This document shows positions 13,339-17,335 of a DNA stretch of 17,335 bases, piece by piece. The position numbers were made by a program, and so were the translations under genes. The DNA comes from an uncultured Eubacteriales bacterium. Lineage in GTDB: Bacteria > Bacillota > Clostridia > Christensenellales > CAG-138. The stretch covers positions 1 through 17,335 of the forward strand of contig UQRU01000041.1 in assembly GCA_900543475.1 (NCBI GenBank), read 5' to 3'. The notes beneath the pieces are model-generated. The model saw only the letters and a program-made list of their open reading frames with translations. It ran no database searches and was not told the DNA's origin. Positions within the stretch are counted from its first letter, which is position 1, and the number at the start of each line of letters is the position of its first letter.

Positions 13339-13407
13339 AGTCAAAATTGCACTGTAAAAACAGCCTTGCACAGGATAAGCCATTGCCGCCCCAGGGACGA
13401 CGAGGGG

Positions 13408-14700
13408 CTACATATCGCAGGTCATCATCTGGATGATCTCCCGGTCCGTTTCCCGCATGCCATCCCGGCCTAAGCGGGCGATGTTGCGGATGGTGTTTTC
13501 CACGCCTGCCGCCACCAAACCGTCCCCGTTATAAAATTGCTGGCCATGTAGGTACATATCGTAGCCTAAAATGCCTGCATCCACTGCGGTGGCGATCTTC
13601 GCCGCGCATGAAGCCTTGGCGCCGTCGCACACAATGCCGGAGGTAATGGCCAGGGTGTTTACAATGGTATGGGCCACCCCAGAATAGCCGCCCCCCCGCA
13701 AATAAGCGATGCCCGCTCCAGCGCCTGCCCCGGCGCTGACCGCGCCACAATAAGCGGACAGGGCGCCAATGCCGCTTTTTTGGTGGATGGCGCACAGGTT
13801 GGAGATCAACAGGGCCCGGTATAGCTGCTCCTGGGTAACGTGCAAGGTCTGGGCATATTCGATCACCGGCAAAGAAGCGGTCAATCCCTGGTTGCCGCTG
13901 CCGGAATTGATCACCACCGGCAGTTCGCACCCGTTCATGCGGGCGTCGGAGCCGGCAGCAGCCCGGGCCTTGGCCCGGTTACGCACCTCGTCTCCATAGC
14001 TTTCCAGCAGCACCGAACCGATGTTCGCCCCATAATCTCCCCGAAGCCCTTCCTGGGAGATGGCTGTGTTAAAGGCGATCTGCCGATCCAACACGTCCTT
14101 CACGTCCGCGATATCTGCGCCCATGGCAAAGGAATAGATCCCTTCCACGCTCAGCAGATCGTAATCCGGCTTGTCTGCCTCCTCCCGAGGGGCGTCCCCC
14201 TGTGCCAGCTGCCCCAAGGGTACGGGTTGTCCGTCCTTTTCAATGGAAACGATGTTGGTATGCGCATTGGCGATCCGAACCGCTGCCTGGGACGCGCCGG
14301 AAAACACCTGCACCTTTAGATCCAGCACCAATCCATTTTCCGCTGGTCGCACCTCAAACGCCGTATTGGCAAGATATGCGGGCAGGGCTTTTTTCTGCTC
14401 ATCCTTCACTTGAGACAGAACCTCCAGCTTTTTCCCCGGGTCCCCCGCTAGAATGCCGATGGCCGCCGCGGCTTCTATGCCCCGGTGGCCGTCTGTGTTT
14501 GGCACGATCACGCTCTTTACATTTTTGATGATATTCCCGCTAGCCTCCACAATGACCCGGTCCGGCAACGCCCCCAATAGGGATCGCGCCACCGCAGCGC
14601 AATAGGCGATGGCGATGGGTTCGGTACATCCCATCGCCGGCACCAATTCCCGCTGCAAAATACGGATATATGTTAGATAACGAACATCATCCCGTCCCAT
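13408..14700 (-). CDS. UPF0597 / L-cysteine desulfidase-like (serine dehydratase alpha) protein
   Basis: A 430-aa protein of the UPF0597 (YhaM/CyuA-like) group, related to the alpha domain of iron-sulfur L-serine dehydratase. Characterised relatives release sulfide, ammonia and pyruvate from L-cysteine using a [4Fe-4S] cluster. Present are ELVPAMGCTEPIAIAY (Cys25), GNIIKNVKSVIVPNTDG, INSGSGNQGLTASLPV, HQKSGIGALSAYCGAV (Cys318) and GIVCDGAKASCAAKI (Cys358, Cys365). These give the conserved cysteines expected for a cluster. The frame is open to an ATG at 14751, but the promoter at 14758-14786 would start RNA at about that base. The ATG at 14700 gives the family's usual N-terminus and length, so I prefer it. 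Neither start has a good Shine-Dalgarno. A GGGCC/GGCCC hairpin (14718-14732) sits in the resulting leader. Cysteine versus serine specificity is not decidable here. Confidence 0.87.
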   Translation of the reverse strand: MGRDDVRYLTYIRILQRELVPAMGCTEPIAIAYCAAVARSLLGALPDRVIVEASGNIIKNVKSVIVPNTDGHRGIEAAAAIGILAGDPGKKLEVLSQVKDEQKKALPAYLANTAFEVRPAENGLVLDLKVQVFSGASQAAVRIANAHTNIVSIEKDGQPVPLGQLAQGDAPREEADKPDYDLLSVEGIYSFAMGADIADVKDVLDRQIAFNTAISQEGLRGDYGANIGSVLLESYGDEVRNRAKARAAAGSDARMNGCELPVVINSGSGNQGLTASLPVIEYAQTLHVTQEQLYRALLISNLCAIHQKSGIGALSAYCGAVSAGAGAGAGIAYLRGGGYSGVAHTIVNTLAITSGIVCDGAKASCAAKIATAVDAGILGYDMYLHGQQFYNGDGLVAAGVENTIRNIARLGRDGMRETDREIIQMMTCDM

Positions 14701-14757
14701 AGGTTGGGGCGTTTCCTGGGCCTTTTTGGCCCTACAGTCTGAAGTATGCATACATTC

Positions 14758-14786
14758 ATTATAGGATATCCCCCGCGTTTTGCCAA
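14758..14786 (-). promoter_or_regulatory. Promoter of the UPF0597 gene
   Basis: Read leftward, TTGGCA (14786-14781), 17 bp and TATAAT (14763-14758), a strong sigma-A-type promoter. The predicted start near 14751 coincides with the upstream candidate ATG, which decides in favour of the downstream start or of leaderless translation. Confidence 0.8.
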
Positions 14787-14817
14787 GGGGGGGATCTATC
14801 CAACTGCGCGAGCCAGA

Positions 14818-14973
14818 TCACATACTCTGAAGGATCTCCAGGCACTCCCCAAACCGCTGAAAATGTACGATCTCCCGCTCCCGCAAAAACCGCAAGGGGC
14901 AAAGGATAGCGGCATCATCCGTTAAGGTCATCAGGTGTTCATAGGTGGCCCGGGCTTTTTGCTCTGCTGCAAT
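14818..14973 (-). pseudogene. cotJC: cotJC 3' fragment (spore coat manganese-catalase-like), interrupted
   Basis: Read leftward from 14973, 51 sense codons and a TGA match the C-terminus of CotJC: IAAEQKARATYEHLM, then LTDDAAILCPLRF, LREREIVHFQRFGE, CLEILQSM. The same region of B. subtilis CotJC reads IAAEEKARATY...LRFLREREIVHSMRF. The Glu and His residues of these two helices belong to the di-manganese site of Mn catalases. Similarity stops abruptly at 14973: family members continue upstream with LYED, whereas here the sequence runs into the end of a recombinase gene. About the first 130 residues are missing from the window. Either the gene is broken by an inserted element, or it is rebuilt when the element excises. 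No frameshift or stop is seen in the fragment, so it has not visibly decayed. Confidence 0.85.
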
Positions 14974-14993
14974 CATATAAGAACAACTTTACA
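14961..14993. other. Probable attachment-site junction of the integrated element
   Basis: The boundary between cotJC-like codons (up to 14973) and the recombinase stop codon (14994) is only 20 bp. For large serine integrases the crossover site is commonly next to the integrase gene, so this junction should be one attachment site (attL or attR). The exact crossover dinucleotide cannot be fixed without the other end. Confidence 0.7.
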
Positions 14994-16559
14994 TTAAAAG
15001 TTCCAGTGGATTTCAATGGGAACGTCCCTTGTCCCCGGAATACGCTTGCCGACGGATATATAATCAATCAGCGTTTCCACAATTTCGCGGGTGAGATGTT
15101 CCAAGTTGGTGTATTTTTCAATCAGCTCATGGCGATTGTCGCCCGCCGCGATTTTTTCGTCGAGTTCGGCTAACTGCTTTTCACCGTCTGCGATTACACG
15201 CTCCAAACGGTCGCGCTCGGTAGAAAATCCCTTTGACATATCGACAAAGTCGCTTTCAGAAATCAACCCTTTTACCTTATCCATGTATAAGTCCCGAATC
15301 CCTTTGGAGTATTCCTCAATCTTTTTTCGATAAGTAGCAAGGTCGGCACTCAAACGGTCTTTTTGCCCCTGCAAGTTTCCGCAAAACTCTATGTTCTGCT
15401 CTAACTCGTCCTTGTCAAGGTATTCAGCCGATAATCGGTTTAACTCGTCAATGACAAGCCGTTCCAATCTGTCAACCGAAATAAAAGAACCGATACAAGC
15501 CTCCTTTGCAACATGGCGGTTGGAGCATTGTAAATAATGCTTGCCGCCGCGCCCCGGAGAAGTTTTAGACGAGCGCATTGTATAACCGCAGTTCGCACAA
15601 CGGGCTTTTCTTGCGAATAAACCGATTGTGCCAACGTCAAAGGGCTTTGCCCTTTGTGCAACTAACGCTTGCACTCTGTCCCATAACTCCCGATCAATAA
15701 TCGGTTCGTGCGTCCCCTCGACAATATACCACTCACTTTTGGGGCGTGGCTTGTTTTGCTTTGTCTTATAGGATACGCTTCCGTATTTGCCTTGTACCAT
15801 GTTGCCGATATAGATTTCATTTGTGAGCATATCGGAAATAGCAAAGTATTTCCAAAGGGTGCTGTTTCTCATCTTCGGCTGTTGGTATCGTAAGCCATGC
15901 AGACGCTTATACTCTGTTGGATTTGGTATGCCCCTGTCGTTAAGCATACGGGCGATTGCAGTTTTTCCGTAACCCTGTGCAAACAAGGTAAAAACCTCTC
16001 GGACAACGGCGGCGGCTTCCTCGTCAATAATCAAATGTCCTTTTTGATCTGGGTCTTTCTTATAACCGTAAAGGGCAAACGCGCCAATATGGAAACCGTT
16101 TTTCCGTCTATTGGTTAAAACGCTGCGGATATTGTCGGACATATCCTCCAAGTACCATTCATTGACAAGCCCGTTGATTTGACGGGATTTTTTATTCCCC
16201 TTGTTCGCGGTATCTGCATTATCAACAATGCTGATGAAACGAATACCCCAAATGGGGAATAGCCCATGTATGTACTTTTCGACAAGTTCCAATTCGCGGG
16301 TAAACCGCGATTGTGTCTTGCATAAAACAATGTCAAATCTCCGCTGTTCAGCGTCTTTTAGCAAACGGTTAAACTCCGGGCGTCGTCGATCTGACCCGGT
16401 ATAGTCGTCGTCGCTGTAAATGTTGTAAAGTTCCCACCCCTGTTCCATAGCGTATTGCAGCAGCATAGCTTTTTGGTTCTGTATGCTGCCCGAGTCGTCT
16501 GTTTCAAATTGCTTGTTTCTATCTTCTTCGGATAAGCGGCAATAAATAGCTACCTTCAT
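14994..16559 (-). CDS. Large serine recombinase (integrase/excisionase)
   Basis: A 521-aa site-specific recombinase that would integrate and excise this element by double-strand cleavage with a serine nucleophile. Residues 1-~150 are the resolvase catalytic domain, with YCRLSEED (Ser10, Arg8), SIQNQK and KTQSRFTRE. Residues ~155-300 are the 'recombinase' DNA-binding domain (GYKKDPDQKGHLIIDEEAA through EPIIDRELWDRVQ). Residues 321-355 are the zinc ribbon (C321, C324, C345, C355). Residues ~388-475 are the coiled coil that controls integration versus excision. The C-terminus (YISVGKRI to IEIHWNF) resembles the DUF4368 tail of transposon recombinases. An ATG two codons earlier (16565) lies only 2 nt from AAGGAG; the ATG at 16559 has the ideal 8 nt and gives the normal resolvase N-terminus. 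All catalytic parts look intact. Confidence 0.93.
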   Translation of the reverse strand: MKVAIYCRLSEEDRNKQFETDDSGSIQNQKAMLLQYAMEQGWELYNIYSDDDYTGSDRRRPEFNRLLKDAEQRRFDIVLCKTQSRFTRELELVEKYIHGLFPIWGIRFISIVDNADTANKGNKKSRQINGLVNEWYLEDMSDNIRSVLTNRRKNGFHIGAFALYGYKKDPDQKGHLIIDEEAAAVVREVFTLFAQGYGKTAIARMLNDRGIPNPTEYKRLHGLRYQQPKMRNSTLWKYFAISDMLTNEIYIGNMVQGKYGSVSYKTKQNKPRPKSEWYIVEGTHEPIIDRELWDRVQALVAQRAKPFDVGTIGLFARKARCANCGYTMRSSKTSPGRGGKHYLQCSNRHVAKEACIGSFISVDRLERLVIDELNRLSAEYLDKDELEQNIEFCGNLQGQKDRLSADLATYRKKIEEYSKGIRDLYMDKVKGLISESDFVDMSKGFSTERDRLERVIADGEKQLAELDEKIAAGDNRHELIEKYTNLEHLTREIVETLIDYISVGKRIPGTRDVPIEIHWNF

Positions 16560-16584
16560 GTTCATATCTCCTTAGAGATAGGAA

Positions 16585-16632
16585 CAAGCTGTTTTCTGTA
16601 TTTATTATACCATACAGAAAGCAGCTTGTCAT
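16585..16632 (-). promoter_or_regulatory. Recombinase promoter inside a 17-bp inverted repeat
   Basis: Read leftward, ATGACA (16632-16627), 17 bp and TATAAT (16609-16604) preceded by TGG (extended -10). Arms 16585-16601 and 16612-16628 form a 17-bp inverted repeat with one mismatch (a G-T pair in RNA) and a 10-bp centre that contains the -10 box. This is the layout of an operator that blocks polymerase. In a longer transcript from upstream, the same arms would fold into a hairpin just before the recombinase RBS. Confidence 0.7.
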
Positions 16633-16781
16633 TACCGCTTGGCAAGAGTTACACTCTTGTCCCTTTCAATTTTATTGATTAACTCAATCCATTTTTGGGT
16701 GAGTTCTTTTTTGGAAGTAGTGCTTTCGCCGCTTTTGAAAACACTCTTACAAATGGTTTTTGGCTGCTCTTTTCGCTCCAA
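16632..16781 (-). CDS. 49-aa transposon-type small protein, TTG start
   Basis: A short reading frame starting with TTG at 16781, 7 nt after AAAGGGGG and just after an in-frame TAA, so the start is well fixed. The product begins with LERKEQPKTICKSVF (Met at position 1 when translated), continues KSGESTTSKKELTQKWIELI and ends NKIERDKSVTLAKR. It is hydrophilic, probably helical in its second half, and its codon choice matches the recombinase. The 'ICKSVFKSGESTT..ELTQKWIELINKI' pattern loosely recalls TnpW-like small proteins of Tn4451-type elements, but this is uncertain. Its stop overlaps the -35 box of the recombinase promoter, and it is probably in the same regulatory unit. A recombination accessory or directionality role is possible but not shown. 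Confidence 0.6.
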   Translation of the reverse strand: MERKEQPKTICKSVFKSGESTTSKKELTQKWIELINKIERDKSVTLAKR

Positions 16782-17335
16782 TGATTAGCCCCCTTTCGAG
16801 AAATGGCTAATACACTATATGAATAGCGGCAAGTCCACTATTACAACAAAAATCTAAATGAAAAGGCAAAAACGGGCGGTTGTTAGCTGCAACCTCACGG
16901 GAGTTTCACCCCGGCCCATGCTTATGGGTGCGCCGCGCAATACTTTGAGGGTGTTCAACGCGGGAGTATCATTGTGCCGCCTTGTATGTCGTCGCCCACA
17001 AGCTGCTAAACCTGTTTTACGGCGCGGTAGTTCTCGCTCGGCTTTTCCCCTATGGGGAAAAGCTGTCATGGCGTACCCGCCGACTGGCTCGGTACAGACG
17101 GAATGTACCCGTTTGCCTGTTATGCTGCGCACCAAAGGCCGCTTTCTTTGTCAAAGAACAATAGGCTTTGTCGGCCTGCAAAAGCACATCAACAGCGGAT
17201 ATGCTTTTGCGGAACGACAAATAGCCCATAACGGGAAGCGTGGAAAGGGGACACGCTCCCCGCATGGGCTAAAAGATTATCCTACATGAAAAGCAAGGGT
17301 GCGGGTAATAAGGCGCACTTGCAGCCTGTTACGCA
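16782..17335. other. Non-coding, hairpin-rich region of the element
   Basis: I see no convincing gene in these ~550 bp. The open frames on both strands lack ribosome binding sites and encode Arg/Cys/Pro-rich sequences without recognisable motifs, crossed by palindromes. Smaller hairpins include GGTTG/CAACC around 16878-16894 and CCCAT/ATGGG around 16915-16928; larger ones are listed separately. A possible start of a rightward gene (ATG at 17286, open to the window end) has no Shine-Dalgarno. Possible roles are an origin of transfer or replication, or a structured RNA. Confidence 0.5.
17041..17271. repeat. Three strong stem-loops within 230 bp
   Basis: (1) GCTTTTCCCC/GGGGAAAAGC (17041-17050 and 17054-17063), a perfect 10-bp stem with a 3-nt loop. 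(2) GCAAAAGCA/TGCTTTTGC (17178-17186 and 17202-17210), 9 bp with a 15-nt loop, enclosed by TTTGTCG/CGACAAA (17167-17173 and 17215-17221). (3) TAGCCCAT/ATGGGCTA (17222-17229 and 17264-17271), enclosing GGG/CCC and AGCGTG/CACGCT. Hairpins 2 and 3 abut exactly. None has a T run like a terminator. Confidence 0.75.

Larger units (their letters stand above)
14974..17335. mobile_element. One end of an integrative element inserted in cotJC
   Basis: It runs from the cotJC junction to beyond the window. It contains a large serine recombinase, a 49-aa small protein and a hairpin-rich non-coding region. Base composition is visibly more A/T rich in the recombinase gene than in the host genes, with codons such as TTT, AAA and AAT frequent. 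No relaxase, capsid or resistance gene falls inside the window, so I cannot say whether it is a conjugative or mobilisable transposon or a prophage. Confidence 0.75.

Noticed and set aside
13059..13341. Possible CRISPR array, because similar units recur between 13131 and 13338
   Set aside because: Only two related palindromic units ~175 bp apart, no regular short spacers and no cas genes.
14974..14996. Upstream ATG (MIAAEQ) as the start of a complete short gene instead of a cotJC fragment
   Set aside because: There is no ribosome binding site, and the product would be a half domain starting mid-helix of a known fold. The upstream DNA is the end of another gene.
16858..17289. 143-codon rightward frame (and a 93-codon leftward frame, 16854-17135) in the element
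   Set aside because: No Shine-Dalgarno before the start, composition rich in Arg, Cys and Pro without motifs, and perfect hairpins run through it. It is more likely spurious over a structured non-coding region. Protein-level conservation would change this.
17286..17335. ATG at 17286 open to the end of the window (begins MKSKGAGNKAH)
   Set aside because: Only 16 codons are visible and there is no ribosome binding site. It may be the start of an element gene, but cannot be supported from this window.

Overview
The window looks like the chromosome of a spore-forming, Gram-positive anaerobe of the class Clostridia. The evidence is a YtxC sporulation-family gene, the 3' end of a cotJC spore-coat gene, strong AAGGAG-type ribosome binding sites, an LPXTG wall-anchored protein, a BMP lipoprotein importer, and DUF5685 and DUF1002 genes that are common in Clostridia. 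The host DNA is fairly G+C rich. The last ~2.4 kb (from about 14974) is visibly more A/T rich and is mobile DNA. Order or genus cannot be fixed from this sequence.

Layout. 60-5580 is read leftward: a ytxC-like gene, an M20 amidohydrolase, a secreted LPXTG protein, and a two-gene unit of DUF5685 plus a J-domain/TPR protein with a cysteine-rich tail. Inside this block, at 1005-1148 on the opposite strand, a near-consensus promoter is followed about 100 bp later by a clean intrinsic terminator with no convincing ORF between them. This is a candidate small RNA gene. 5693-11803 is a rightward operon: BMP-family lipoprotein, terminator/attenuator, two-domain ATPase, two permeases, thymidine kinase and a nucleoside deoxyribosyltransferase-like protein. 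Together these form a nucleoside import and salvage pathway. 12022-14820 is leftward again: a DUF1002 protein, a ~390-bp gap packed with related hairpins, and a UPF0597/cysteine-desulfidase-like gene with its own strong promoter.

The most interesting region is 14818-17335. A 51-codon fragment matching the C-terminal end of CotJC (manganese-catalase-like spore coat protein) is open up to 14973 and then stops matching. Only 20 bp further on lies the stop codon of a large serine recombinase, in the same orientation. The arrangement fits an integrative element inserted in cotJC, with the recombinase at one end. The rest of the element and the 5' half of cotJC would lie beyond the right edge. Inside the element are a TTG-initiated 49-aa small protein, a recombinase promoter whose -10 box sits in the centre of a 17-bp inverted repeat, and a ~550-bp apparently non-coding stretch with three strong stem-loops. 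Whether excision restores cotJC during sporulation, as for sigK/skin and spsM/SP-beta, cannot be decided from this window but can be tested.
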